Shown: positions 18,021 through 27,573, counted from the stretch's first letter. The stretch is 64,000 nt of DNA from an uncultured Prolixibacteraceae bacterium (GCA_937915865.1 CALGIG010000011.1:124001-188000), one strand, 5' to 3'. The notes: a model not told the origin generated them from the sequence alone. Program-made: numbers and translations.

Positions 18021-19043
18021 ATGAAGACATTTTGGGCAATAATTTTAGGATTGTTCTTATTGGTTGGGTGCGGGAACAACAACACCGATACCTTGGGAAA
18101 CTGGGTGAAAAAATCTGCTTTTGAAGGGGCACCCAGGGGACAGGCAGTGAGCTTTGTTATTGGGGATAAAGCGTATGTGGGGCTTGGATATAACGTTGAT
18201 TATGAAACTGGTGACCCTAATATTTCCAACGAAGGGTACAAAAAAGATTTTTGGATGTATAATCCCTCAAACGACACTTGGACCAGCATAGCCCGGTTTC
18301 CTGGAGCGGGGCGTACAAATGCGGTTGCTTTTGCTGCAAACGGCAAAGGTTACGTTACCACCGGGTGGGATGGAGATAATAGGCTGGCCGATACTTGGGA
18401 ATATGACCCTACTACTGATAAATGGACTCAAAAAGATGATTATGCCGGAGGCGCCCGAAGGTATGCCGTAGCATTTACGATAGGCAATTATGGTTATGTT
18501 GGAACAGGGAGCGCTAATGACGGTTCTGATAAAAATGAGTTTTATAAATTTGACCCAACGGCCGTGGCAGGCAAACAATGGATTAAGGTTGCCAGCCTTG
18601 GGGACAAACGCCGTGGGGCTACCGCCTTTGTGTATAACGGCAAAGCTTATGTTTGTACAGGGATTACCGATAACACAAGGGCTGAAAACATGTATGAATA
18701 TGATCCGTCAATTGACCTGTGGACAAAAAAAACTAAGATAACCGACGATAGCGACTGGACAATTACCCGCGAAAATGCTTCTTCGTTCGTGATAGATAGC
18801 AAAGCATATGTGTTTCTCGGTCAGAATTCATCAAACCTGAAAACTTGTTGGGAATATGATTTTGCCAATGATACCTGGAACGAGAAAAATGAGTTTGAGG
18901 GTGGCGCACGTCAATATGCAGTGGCATTTTCGTTTAGCGACGGCAAGGCGATTGTTACAACCGGCGAGGCGGGGACTTCTTACTATTATGATGACGTGTG
19001 GGAATTTAGGCCATACGAAGAATTGAATGACGATGACAATTGA
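18021..19043 (+). CDS. Kelch-repeat lipoprotein
   Basis: The 340-residue product has a lipoprotein signal (MKTFWAIILGLFLLVGC) and then six kelch-type blades, each with a hydrophobic Ala/Gly-Tyr-Val strand and a Thr-Gly turn (AYVGLG, GYVTTG, GYVGTG, AYVCTG, AYVFLG, AIVTTG) and a W-x-Y-D/N-P motif in between. It should fold as a six-bladed propeller on the cell surface or periplasmic face. It is divergent from DUF4270, shares its raised G+C, and kelch proteins often occur beside DUF4270 genes, so a shared role is likely but undefined. Confidence 0.85.
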   Translation: MKTFWAIILGLFLLVGCGNNNTDTLGNWVKKSAFEGAPRGQAVSFVIGDKAYVGLGYNVDYETGDPNISNEGYKKDFWMYNPSNDTWTSIARFPGAGRTNAVAFAANGKGYVTTGWDGDNRLADTWEYDPTTDKWTQKDDYAGGARRYAVAFTIGNYGYVGTGSANDGSDKNEFYKFDPTAVAGKQWIKVASLGDKRRGATAFVYNGKAYVCTGITDNTRAENMYEYDPSIDLWTKKTKITDDSDWTITRENASSFVIDSKAYVFLGQNSSNLKTCWEYDFANDTWNEKNEFEGGARQYAVAFSFSDGKAIVTTGEAGTSYYYDDVWEFRPYEELNDDDN

Positions 19044-19062
19044 TTTTCGAAAAAGATAGGTT

Positions 19063-19100
19063 AAAAAGCTGCTTCTGATGAGGCAGCTTTTTTGTTTTTT
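19063..19100 (+). terminator. Rho-independent terminator after the kelch gene
   Basis: AAAGCTGC (19065-19072) pairs with GCAGCTTT (19083-19090) across a 10-nt loop, followed by a T-rich run. Confidence 0.85.
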
Positions 19101-19300
19101 GCCCAGCTGAATTGCGGGCTGAAGCTTCTCCCCAAGGGGGCTTTTTGTAACCCACAACTTATAACCCGCAAAAAAAAATTAGGCATAGATCCGGTTATGA
19201 ATTTTGTCTTCTAGTTTTTACTAAAAGATAAGTTTATATTTAACCCCGAATTTTAGGCGCATGTATCCTGAAATTTGTTAATTGATCAAGAAAACTCAAT

Positions 19301-20023
19301 ATGATCTGCGTTGCCATTGATAATGACCAATCGTCTTTAGATATTTTGAAAGAGTATATTCAGAAGATACCTTTTCTTAAACTTGACAAAACCTTCACAA
19401 ATCCAATCGAGGCGCTTACTTATATACATGAGAATAGGATAGATCTTATTTTTACTGAAGTTGAAATGCCTCATTTAACAGGTGTTGAATTTGTAAAATG
19501 CCTGCAATCAAGGTCTATGGTAGTCTTTACTTCCATCAGTGATAAATATGCATTGGCCGGGTATGATTTAGAAATAACAGACTATTTATTAAAACCGTTT
19601 GTATTTGATCGCTTTTTGAGGGCGGTAAACAAAGCATACAATTTTAACCGGATTCAAAAACGATCTGTAGAAAAGTCTCAGTCGTTGCCTGAAAAAGAAA
19701 CTCAGTCGGATTTTATAATGGTTAAAACTGGGTACAACACGATCAATATTAATCTGAATGATATCCTTTTTGTTGAAGGACTTAAAGATTACATCAAAAT
19801 ACATTTGACTGGTAAAACTATCCTGACACTTAATAGTTTGAAAAAATTACAGGAAATATTGCCTGAATCAAAGTTTATTCGCGTACACCGGTCGTTTATT
19901 GTGTCGCTACCTAAAATAGATTCAATTCAGCGAAATCGCATAGTTATCGGAAAAACGTTTGTACCGGTTGGCGAGAATTACAAGAACGCCTTCAAAAATC
20001 TCATCTCGACTATAAATTTGTAA
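19301..20023 (+). CDS. LytTR-type response regulator with atypical receiver
   Basis: The 240-residue protein has an N-terminal receiver (1-118) and a C-terminal LytTR DNA-binding domain (about 138-235, with ILFVEGLKDYIKI and FIRVHRSFIV). In the receiver the expected phospho-accepting Asp is replaced: the LIF-x-D-x-x-MP pattern reads LIFTEVEMP with Glu at residue 53. The acidic pair near the start is Asp7-Asn8 rather than Asp-Asp, while the Lys of YLLKPF is kept. Such changes suggest control not depending on normal phosphotransfer. No sensor kinase lies next to it; it stands alone between two terminating neighbours. Confidence 0.9.
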   Translation: MICVAIDNDQSSLDILKEYIQKIPFLKLDKTFTNPIEALTYIHENRIDLIFTEVEMPHLTGVEFVKCLQSRSMVVFTSISDKYALAGYDLEITDYLLKPFVFDRFLRAVNKAYNFNRIQKRSVEKSQSLPEKETQSDFIMVKTGYNTININLNDILFVEGLKDYIKIHLTGKTILTLNSLKKLQEILPESKFIRVHRSFIVSLPKIDSIQRNRIVIGKTFVPVGENYKNAFKNLISTINL

Positions 20024-20100
20024 TACAATTGTATTATATTGCTGTAAATGAGTATTTTGAGTTGTAGGTCTAATTTTAATAAATTCCTTTATTTCTGAAA

Positions 20101-23019
20101 TTACAGAAGAAGTGCATCTGAAATAACTTCAATCGGGTGAAAAACCTTTCGTCCTGTCCCATCTTCAATATGATGCCGGCACGAAGTTCCCGGAGCGGTA
20201 ATTATTTCGTCAATCGAAGTTTTTCGTATGGCAGGGAAGAGGCTCATCTCTCCAATTTGCATGCTTAATTCGTAATGTTCTTTTTCGTAACCAAAAGAGC
20301 CAGCCATTCCGCAGCAACCACTTTTGATTTCCTGTACCGAATAGTTTGTTGGTAATTCGAGCATCTTGCGGGTGGGTAGGGTAGAGGCTATGGCCTTTTG
20401 CTGACAATGCCCGTGTAATTTGATAATTTTTACTTCCTGCGAAAATTGATCGGGAATAATGTTCCCTTTTTCAATTTCCCGAACAAAAAATTCTTCGAAC
20501 AACAACGAATTCTTCGCCAGTTTCTGAGCTTGCGGTCGAAGAGCTTGATCTGTCAACTGTGGATATTCATCGCGAAACGCTAAAATTGCAGATGGTTCAA
20601 TCCCAATTAAAGGGGTTTCTTCGGAAATAATTCCGGCAAGTTGAGCAACATTAAAATTAGCAATATGTTTGGCTTTCCGAAGCAATCCTTTCGAAAGATA
20701 AGTTCTGCCACTTTCTTTATGGTTTGGTATAATAACTTCGTAGCCAAGTTTATTTAATAGTAAGATGGCCATTATACCAATATGGCTTTCATTGAAATTT
20801 GTAAATTCATCGGCAAAGAGATAAACTTTTCCTTTTACCTGTTCTATTGTAACATTTTTTTTAAACCATTTTTTTAAACTAAGTTTCGATAGTTTAGGAA
20901 TATTTCGTTCAGGCGCAAAACCAATTATCCGTTTAAAATGGATGGAAGAAGTTACTATATTGGTTATTGGCGTAAAAAGCATTCCTATTTGGTTTATTTT
21001 TGGTAAGTACGCTATTAATAAAGCGCGTAATGGAATACCATGAATGTCATAATAATGTTGTAGAAATTCAGCTTTGAATTTTGCCATGTCAATATTCGAT
21101 GGGCATTCAGCTTTACAAGCTTTGCATGATAAACAAAGGTCGAGAACATGCAATACATCTTTTGAATCAAATACATTATACTTTTGAGGATACGTAAGGT
21201 ATTCGCGTAAGATATTTGCTCTGCCCCGCGTCGATTTATCTTCATCGCGGGTAGCCATATAAGTTGGGCACATTGTACCGCCTATCAAGCTACTTTTTCG
21301 GCAATCAGCTGATCCATTGCACATTTCAACTGAACGAAGCAAATCGCCATGAGGTGAGTAATCAAAAAATGTATCTGCATCAAAGGTTGGTTGCCCCATC
21401 ATTAACCGTAAGTCTTTGGTAATTGGCGGTGTATCAACAATCTTTCCCGGATTCAGTATATTTTGAGGGTCCCACGTGTATTTCAGTTTTCTTATTAATT
21501 CATAATTGTGTTTACCTAACATTAGCGGTATAAATTCTCCACGCAACCGTCCATCTCCATGCTCACCACTAAGCGATCCTTTAAATTTTTTTACTAACAA
21601 CGCAACATCTTTTGCAAGCGAATGGTAAATATCAATATCAGCCGGATCTTTTAGATTTAATAAAGGACGCAAATGCAATTCGCCGGTCGCTATATGACCA
21701 TAATATACGCAAGTTAAGCCATGCTTATTTATAATATTGTCAAATTCTCGGATATATTCAGGTATGTAATCCGGCGCTATTGCTGTATCTTCAATTACAG
21801 TAACATTTCGTTTTTCTCCGGGAATATTCGATAGTAATCCAAGTCCGGCTTTGCGTAATTCCCATATCTTTTTTATGCTTTCTTTATCAGAATAGAATGG
21901 AAAATGGTAGCCATAACCTGATTTTCGCATATCATCTTCCAACCTTCTTGCCTTTTGCTGTAATTTTTCTTCTGAATCGGAGGAAAACTCAATAGTTAAA
22001 ATAGCTTTTGGTTCACCTTTAATAAAAAAACGATTTTTCCGTTGTTCAATATTTTCAAGAGTACAATTAAGTATAATATCATCAGTTAGTTCTATGGCAT
22101 CAGGAAAATGACGTAAAGCAATCAAATTTCCATAGAATGATTCTTCCAGTGTTTTGAAATGAGCACATATAATACCCTGAAACTTTGGAGGTAAGGGTAC
22201 CACGTTTAGTCTGATTTTAGTTGCAAAAACCAGAGTTCCTTCTGATCCGGCTAATAAATGACAGAAATTAAACGGTTTTCCGTTTTCGGTAAAAGGATCT
22301 GTCTCTAAAAGAATGTCGATGGCATATCCATTATTTCTTCGGGTTACTTTCAAATCGGGGAATTCATTTCTTATTTCATTTTGATTGAGCGGATCGGAAA
22401 GTGTTTCATTAACATTTTTGTAGATTTTTGTTTCAAGTAAATCATCGTTTCCATTACATTTTTTCCTGAATTCTTCACTTGTAAGTGCCATAAATACAAC
22501 ATCTGACCCATCGGAAAGAATTCCTTCTACCTGAAGAATATGGTCGCGAGTACTACCATATATTAATGAATGTAACCCACAGGAATTATTGCCCAACATG
22601 CCTCCAATGCAGCACCTGTTTGCTGTTGAGGTTTCTGGTGCAAATTGTAAACCATATTCTGAAAGGTATTGATTTAGTTCGGCAAGTATAACACCCGGCT
22701 CAACTTCTATCCAATGTTCTTCTATGTTAAGTTCTCCTATTTTATTGAGATACTTCGAAACATCAACAATAATTCCGGAGCCGACGACCTGTCCTGCAAG
22801 TGAAGTACCTCCAGCTCGGGGTATGACTGACGTATTATTATTAATAGCAAACTCAATTATCTTTTTAATGTCGCCTTTATTTTTAGGTCGTATAACAGCT
22901 TGTGGAATTTCACGATAGGAGGAAGCATCAGTGGCATATAATATTTTCTGAACCTGGTCGGTGTATACATCGCCATCAAGCGATTGTTTTAGTGAGAAGA
23001 ATGGATCAGATGGTTTCAT
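20101..23019 (-). CDS. Fused FAD-linked oxidase / Fe-S (CCG-domain) dehydrogenase
   Basis: I start at ATG 23019 (MKPSDPFFSLKQSL); 18 codons upstream are open but A+T-rich leader. The 972-residue protein joins an FAD-binding PCMH domain (about 40-270, RAGGTSLAGQVVGSG), an FAD-oxidase C domain (about 270-530, with SGEHGDGR), a ferredoxin-like cluster (CLSCKACKAECP, about 630) and a C-terminal cysteine-rich CCG domain (GCCGMAGSFG, about 901). This is the fused GlcD+GlcF architecture of D-2-hydroxyacid dehydrogenases such as YdiJ, which oxidise D-lactate or D-2-hydroxyglutarate and pass electrons on. The exact substrate cannot be settled. It is monocistronic and divergent from pta. Confidence 0.88.
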   Translation of the reverse strand: MKPSDPFFSLKQSLDGDVYTDQVQKILYATDASSYREIPQAVIRPKNKGDIKKIIEFAINNNTSVIPRAGGTSLAGQVVGSGIIVDVSKYLNKIGELNIEEHWIEVEPGVILAELNQYLSEYGLQFAPETSTANRCCIGGMLGNNSCGLHSLIYGSTRDHILQVEGILSDGSDVVFMALTSEEFRKKCNGNDDLLETKIYKNVNETLSDPLNQNEIRNEFPDLKVTRRNNGYAIDILLETDPFTENGKPFNFCHLLAGSEGTLVFATKIRLNVVPLPPKFQGIICAHFKTLEESFYGNLIALRHFPDAIELTDDIILNCTLENIEQRKNRFFIKGEPKAILTIEFSSDSEEKLQQKARRLEDDMRKSGYGYHFPFYSDKESIKKIWELRKAGLGLLSNIPGEKRNVTVIEDTAIAPDYIPEYIREFDNIINKHGLTCVYYGHIATGELHLRPLLNLKDPADIDIYHSLAKDVALLVKKFKGSLSGEHGDGRLRGEFIPLMLGKHNYELIRKLKYTWDPQNILNPGKIVDTPPITKDLRLMMGQPTFDADTFFDYSPHGDLLRSVEMCNGSADCRKSSLIGGTMCPTYMATRDEDKSTRGRANILREYLTYPQKYNVFDSKDVLHVLDLCLSCKACKAECPSNIDMAKFKAEFLQHYYDIHGIPLRALLIAYLPKINQIGMLFTPITNIVTSSIHFKRIIGFAPERNIPKLSKLSLKKWFKKNVTIEQVKGKVYLFADEFTNFNESHIGIMAILLLNKLGYEVIIPNHKESGRTYLSKGLLRKAKHIANFNVAQLAGIISEETPLIGIEPSAILAFRDEYPQLTDQALRPQAQKLAKNSLLFEEFFVREIEKGNIIPDQFSQEVKIIKLHGHCQQKAIASTLPTRKMLELPTNYSVQEIKSGCCGMAGSFGYEKEHYELSMQIGEMSLFPAIRKTSIDEIITAPGTSCRHHIEDGTGRKVFHPIEVISDALLL

Positions 23020-23069
23020 GCAAAAATTTTCTTCAAAAATATAAAAAAATATACCCTGATAAATAATGT

Positions 23070-23081
23070 GCAATCGATTGT
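23070..23081. promoter_or_regulatory. LacI-type palindrome between FAD dehydrogenase and pta
   Basis: GCAATCGATTGT contains the perfect 10-bp palindrome CAATCGATTG with a CG centre, the shape of LacI/GalR-family operators. The same core occurs in the kduI/lacI intergenic region at 36137-36146. It lies 51 bp before the dehydrogenase start. Confidence 0.4.
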
Positions 23082-23185
23082 ATTCTAGTTGATAAACTTG
23101 TTAGCAGAGTCATTTTGTGTATGTACCATGTCAAAATAGTCAATAATTTTCTATCATTAATATGAATATCAGGGCATATTTTGAG

Positions 23186-23193
23186 TACTTTTG
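23186..23193 (+). promoter_or_regulatory. Putative -7 box for the pta operon
   Basis: TACTTTTG matches TAnnTTTG exactly, 42 bp before the pta ATG at 23235. No clear -33 box. Confidence 0.4.
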
Positions 23194-23234
23194 AGTCGAA
23201 TTTTTTACTTCAAAGTTTAAACTTTAAATCATCA

Positions 23235-24239
23235 ATGGAAATCTTAAAACGTGTTTTTCAGAATGCTCAAAAATATCAGAAAAGAATTGTCTTGCCTGAA
23301 GGAGCTGAACCAAGAACGTTGCGTGCAACTGAAATTATTTTGAATCAAAAACTTGCCAGGCTTATTCTTTTAGGGAATCCTGAAGATATTCATCGAGCAG
23401 CTAACGAAATAGGTGTAAATATAGATGGTGTTACTATTATCGATCCAAAGACCGATGCAAGCAGGGAAAAGTATGCCGATTTGATGGTCGAGATGCGTAA
23501 ATCAAAAGGATTGACCCACGAAGTTGCACTTAATTTGTTAAACGATCCGCTTTATTTTGCTCCATTGATGATCAAAAATGGAGATGCAGATGGCGAGCTT
23601 GCTGGTGCAATTAATGCAACCGGAGATGTTTTGCGCCCAGCGTTACAATATGTAAAAACTATGCCTGGTGTAAGTGTTGTTTCCGGAGCATTTTTAATGT
23701 TCGTGAATGATCCGCATTTTGGACATGAAGGAATATTAGTTTTTGCTGATTGTGCTGTTATGCCCGATCCAAATGAACAGCAGTTGGCCGAAATAGCTGT
23801 CACAACTTCTAAAACAGCAAAGGCAATTGTAGGGATGGACCCACGTGTTGCCATGTTGAGTTTTTCGACAATGGGAAGCGCACAACACCCATTCGTTGAT
23901 AAAGTTGTAAACGCAACCCGAATCGCAAAAGAACTTGATCCGAACCTGAAAATAGACGGTGAAATGCAATTAGATGCCGCTTTAATTCCTGAGGTTGGCC
24001 GCCTGAAAGCACCCAATAGCGAAGTTGCCGGTCGGGCTAATATATTAGTTTTCCCAGGACTCGAAGCTGCCAATATTGGTTACAAGTTAGTACAACGTTT
24101 AGGTAAAGCCGAAGCTATTGGACCTGTTTTACAGGGAATGGCTGCCCCTATCAACGATCTTTCGCGCGGATGTTCTGTAAGTGATATTGTAAATATGGTT
24201 GCCATTACTGCAAACCAGGCTGCAGCACTTTTCGAATAA
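23235..24239 (+). CDS. pta: Phosphate acetyltransferase
   Basis: Pta converts acetyl-CoA and phosphate to acetyl phosphate. The ATG at 23235 (MEILKRVFQNAQKYQKRIVLPEGAE) fits the family start better than the open frame from 23181. The 334-residue product is the short, single-domain Pta/EutD type, with RTLRA, the central SVVSGAFLMF segment and FPGLEAANIGYKLVQR near the end. It heads a five-gene run with hbd, ackA, ptb and buk, all on the plus strand. Confidence 0.93.
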   Translation: MEILKRVFQNAQKYQKRIVLPEGAEPRTLRATEIILNQKLARLILLGNPEDIHRAANEIGVNIDGVTIIDPKTDASREKYADLMVEMRKSKGLTHEVALNLLNDPLYFAPLMIKNGDADGELAGAINATGDVLRPALQYVKTMPGVSVVSGAFLMFVNDPHFGHEGILVFADCAVMPDPNEQQLAEIAVTTSKTAKAIVGMDPRVAMLSFSTMGSAQHPFVDKVVNATRIAKELDPNLKIDGEMQLDAALIPEVGRLKAPNSEVAGRANILVFPGLEAANIGYKLVQRLGKAEAIGPVLQGMAAPINDLSRGCSVSDIVNMVAITANQAAALFE

Positions 24240-24258
24240 TAAATCAAAAGATAGGATT

Positions 24259-25233
24259 ATGCCAAGTGAAGTTATCTATGAACCAATAGAAGATTTTGGT
24301 TTAAGTGAAAGAAGCAGAAATAAAACACTTTTTTCTAAAATTGGTGTCGTTGGTTGTGGTTTAGTTGGCCAAAATATTGCCCGCGTTGCCAGCTTTTATG
24401 GAATTGAAGTTGTTTTTATAGAAGTTAATGAAGAAAAGATTCGTGAGGCCTATAAAAACATTGAAAAGGTTTTGGATGAACGAATTGAACATTGGGGAAT
24501 CACTTTAGGCGAAAAAAGAGCTATTTTATCGAGAATAAAAGGAACTCTTGATTATCATGATCTGAAAGGTTGTGACTTTGTAATTGAAGCTATTAGAGCT
24601 GTTGACAGAGGTGGAAAAATAAAGGAACGCAAGGAAATTTTTCGAAAAATAGAAGAGGTTGTCGATCCTGAGTGTATCATTGCAACACATTCAACAACGA
24701 TTGTAATTACTGAACTTTCTTCCGATCTTAAATACCGAGATCGTTGCATTAGCCTTCATTTCTTTGTTAATCATCAGGAAGCTAGAATTATAGAAGTTGT
24801 TAGGGGTCTGTATACAACCGATGATTCTTACCAGAAGGTATGTAAATTTGTTGCATTGATCAACCGCAAGATCATTCCTGTACAAGAATCGGCAGGTTTG
24901 GTTAGTGTACGAATCTTCGTTGTAATGCTCAATGAAGCATGTGAAGTTTTGATGGAAGGTATTTCCAATATTGAAGATGTTGACCAACTGATGCGTATTG
25001 GATTCGGAATGAGACTAGGTCCGTTTGAATTAGCTGATAAAATGGGGCTAGATAAAGTGTTGCGTTGGATGGATAATATATATAATGAATTTGGTGATGT
25101 TCGGTATAAACCAAACCCATATTTGAGAAGGTTGGTGCGAGCTAAACATTTTGGTGTGGAATCGGGCGAAGGTTTTTACAAATACGATGAGAATAGTAGG
25201 CGAATTCTTACTTCTGATCGGAAAGGCTGTTAG
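24259..25233 (+). CDS. 3-hydroxyacyl-CoA (3-hydroxybutyryl-CoA) dehydrogenase
   Basis: The enzyme should interconvert acetoacetyl-CoA and 3-hydroxybutyryl-CoA with NAD(H). I use ATG 24259, 19 bp after pta; the 324-residue product has the Rossmann motif IGVVGCGLVGQNIA and the C-terminal 3HCDH domain with GFGMRLGPFELADKMGLD and GEGFYKY. The catalytic His and Glu are kept (LHFF ... RIIE) at normal spacing, but the usual HF-x-NP motif reads HFFVN, so the Asn-Pro pair is altered. Context between pta and ackA fits a fermentative butyrate-type pathway, although thiolase, crotonase and acyl-CoA dehydrogenase genes are not in the window. Confidence 0.85.
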   Translation: MPSEVIYEPIEDFGLSERSRNKTLFSKIGVVGCGLVGQNIARVASFYGIEVVFIEVNEEKIREAYKNIEKVLDERIEHWGITLGEKRAILSRIKGTLDYHDLKGCDFVIEAIRAVDRGGKIKERKEIFRKIEEVVDPECIIATHSTTIVITELSSDLKYRDRCISLHFFVNHQEARIIEVVRGLYTTDDSYQKVCKFVALINRKIIPVQESAGLVSVRIFVVMLNEACEVLMEGISNIEDVDQLMRIGFGMRLGPFELADKMGLDKVLRWMDNIYNEFGDVRYKPNPYLRRLVRAKHFGVESGEGFYKYDENSRRILTSDRKGC

Positions 25234-25264
25234 TTTTTTTAATTGAAGAATTAAATACAATAGA

Positions 25265-26473
25265 ATGAAGATTCTGGTTTTAAATTGCGGTAGTAGTTCA
25301 ATAAAATACCAGCTTTTTAATATGATCGATCGCAAGGTAATTGCAAAAGGTGGCATCGAAAAGCTTGGAATGAAAGGTAGTTTTCTGAAACATACCCGTC
25401 ATGATGGTCAAACTGTAATTTTTGAAGGTGAGATTCTTGATCATAAAATTGGTGTAGAATATATTTTAGGAGTTCTTACCAGTGCAAAACATGGATGTCT
25501 GAAAACTCTTTCTGAAATTGATGCGGTTGGTCATCGTGTTGTTCATGGTGGAGAACGTTTTAATTCGAGTGTTCTTTTAACCGATGAAGTATTGTCTGAA
25601 GTAACAAAATGTATAGATATTGCTCCTTTGCATAATCCGCCAAATTTAAGAGGTATTCAGGCTATGGAAGAGCTTATCCCGGGTATTCCCCAGGTTGGAG
25701 TATTTGATACAGCTTTTCACCAGACGATGGAACCGAAAGCATATATGTATGGAATTCCTTATACACTTTATAAAAAATATGGAATACGTCGTTATGGTTT
25801 TCATGGTACCAGCCATCGCTATGTAAGCAAACGGGCTTGTGACGTTTTGGGAGTTGACTATTATACCCAGAAGATCATTACTTGTCATTTAGGTAATGGA
25901 GCATCAATTACAGCCATAAAAAACGGAAAATCAATTGATACTTCAATGGGATTTACTCCAATTGAAGGTTTGGTTATGGGTACTCGTTCTGGCGACCTCG
26001 ATGTAGGTGTTGTACACTTCATTATGGAAAAGGAGGAAATAGGTATAAAATCGGCAAGTACTCTTTTCAATAAACATGCTGGAATGTTAGGGATTACAGG
26101 TATATCGTCGGATATGCGCGAAATTGAAATGGCTGCTGCCAATGGAAATGAACGGGCTACTTTGGCCCTTGAAATGTATAATTATAGGGTTAAAAAATAC
26201 ATTGGTTCTTATATTGCTGCTTTGGGAGGACTGGATATTCTTGTTATGACCGGTGGTATTGGTGAAAATGCTGATACAACCAGAGAAGGCGTTTTGAGCG
26301 GATTAGAATATCTTGGAATAAACATTGATTTTGAAAAGAATAAAGGCTTTAGAAAAGAAGGCTTAATAAGTTCTTCTGATTCGAAGGTTAAAGTAATTGT
26401 CGTTCCTACTGACGAGGAACTGATGATTGCTCTTGATACTGAGCAAATTGTTTCTGAGGGGAAAAAATTGTAA
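25265..26473 (+). CDS. ackA: Acetate kinase
   Basis: AckA makes acetate and ATP from acetyl phosphate. The 402-residue product carries the signatures MKILVLNCGSSSIKY at the start, GFHGTSHRYVS, CHLGNGASI and the late MTGGIGENA motif, in the expected order of the ASKHA fold. Length is typical. It lies 31 bp after the hydroxyacyl-CoA dehydrogenase and works with the Pta two genes upstream. Confidence 0.97.
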   Translation: MKILVLNCGSSSIKYQLFNMIDRKVIAKGGIEKLGMKGSFLKHTRHDGQTVIFEGEILDHKIGVEYILGVLTSAKHGCLKTLSEIDAVGHRVVHGGERFNSSVLLTDEVLSEVTKCIDIAPLHNPPNLRGIQAMEELIPGIPQVGVFDTAFHQTMEPKAYMYGIPYTLYKKYGIRRYGFHGTSHRYVSKRACDVLGVDYYTQKIITCHLGNGASITAIKNGKSIDTSMGFTPIEGLVMGTRSGDLDVGVVHFIMEKEEIGIKSASTLFNKHAGMLGITGISSDMREIEMAAANGNERATLALEMYNYRVKKYIGSYIAALGGLDILVMTGGIGENADTTREGVLSGLEYLGINIDFEKNKGFRKEGLISSSDSKVKVIVVPTDEELMIALDTEQIVSEGKKL

Positions 26474-26658
26474 GATATTAATTCAATCTCTTTATAAATT
26501 AAAAGCACAGATCTTCTCTGATAACTATAATGAAACGTCTGGTGTTGAAAAACATCGGACGTTTTGTTTTTCAGCAGCTTAAAAACATTATTGAATTTGA
26601 GGTTTGTTTGGAGTTTATCTGTATTGAATTGGTAATTTTGCGGTTAAAACCCGAAAGT

Positions 26659-27564
26659 ATGAAACTCGAAAGACTTGCTGATTTATTTGTTTACACTAAA
26701 TATCTGCAAAGAAAAACTCTTATTGCAGCAAATGCAGTTGATTTACATACGATTGAAGCAATGTTCGAAGCAATAAAAATGGGAATTGTTTCAGGAGTTA
26801 TTACTGGAAATAAAACTGAGATTATCAGGTTATGCAAAGATAATGGCATTAATCACCAGGTTTTCCAAATAATTGATGCAGAAACAGAAGAAACGGCAGC
26901 AAAACTAGCTGTTGCCGAGGTTAAGAAAACTTCTGGAAGTATTTTGATGAAAGGCTTAATCAGTAGCGATAAATTTATGAAAGCAATTCTGAATAAGGAA
27001 TTTGGATTACTTCCTTCTGGTGGTGTACTTAGCCATGTTACGGTAATTGATAATCCAAATTATCACAAGTTGCTCATTGCAAGCGACGTGGCAATTATTC
27101 CATATCCAACCATTCAGCAGAAAATCGCGATGGCAAACTATTTGAAACAAATGGCTTTGGATCTGGGAATTTCGCAGCCAAAGATTGCCTTAATTGCTCC
27201 AACTGAACAGGTTTTGCCTTCTTTGGTAGCGTGTGTCGATGCTGTTGAAATAATGAAGGCTGCTGAAACTGGCCAATTTGAACCAGCAGTGGTTTATGGT
27301 CCAATTGCTTTAGATGTTGCAATTGATTTTGAATCAGCCCAGATTAAGGGCATCACATCGGTTGTTGCTGGTGATGCCGATTGCCTGCTTTTTCCGAATA
27401 TTGATGCCGGGAATGTTTTTTATAAGATGAATACCAAACTGTGTAATGCAGATCAGGCAGCTGTTGTAATGGGTGCAACAGCCCCTGTTGTTTTATCATC
27501 CCGAGGAGATAGTATCAGGACAAAACTGAACTCTATTGCTCTTGCTGCGTTGTTAAGCAAATAA
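26659..27564 (+). CDS. ptb: Phosphate butyryltransferase
   Basis: Ptb converts butyryl-CoA (or branched acyl-CoA) and phosphate to the acyl phosphate. The ATG at 26659 (MKLERLADLFVYTKYLQ) matches the family start; the open frame from 26530 adds an implausible N-terminus. The 301-residue product belongs to the Pta/Ptb fold, with ILMKGLISSDKFMKA and YGPIALDVAIDFESA, the latter typical of Ptb. It is followed 9 bp later by butyrate kinase, the usual partner. Confidence 0.92.
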   Translation: MKLERLADLFVYTKYLQRKTLIAANAVDLHTIEAMFEAIKMGIVSGVITGNKTEIIRLCKDNGINHQVFQIIDAETEETAAKLAVAEVKKTSGSILMKGLISSDKFMKAILNKEFGLLPSGGVLSHVTVIDNPNYHKLLIASDVAIIPYPTIQQKIAMANYLKQMALDLGISQPKIALIAPTEQVLPSLVACVDAVEIMKAAETGQFEPAVVYGPIALDVAIDFESAQIKGITSVVAGDADCLLFPNIDAGNVFYKMNTKLCNADQAAVVMGATAPVVLSSRGDSIRTKLNSIALAALLSK

Positions 27565-27573
27565 GTTTTAATT

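Noticed and set aside
23552..24073. 173-codon minus-strand frame inside pta
   Set aside because: Antisense shadow; pta is fully supported by family motifs.
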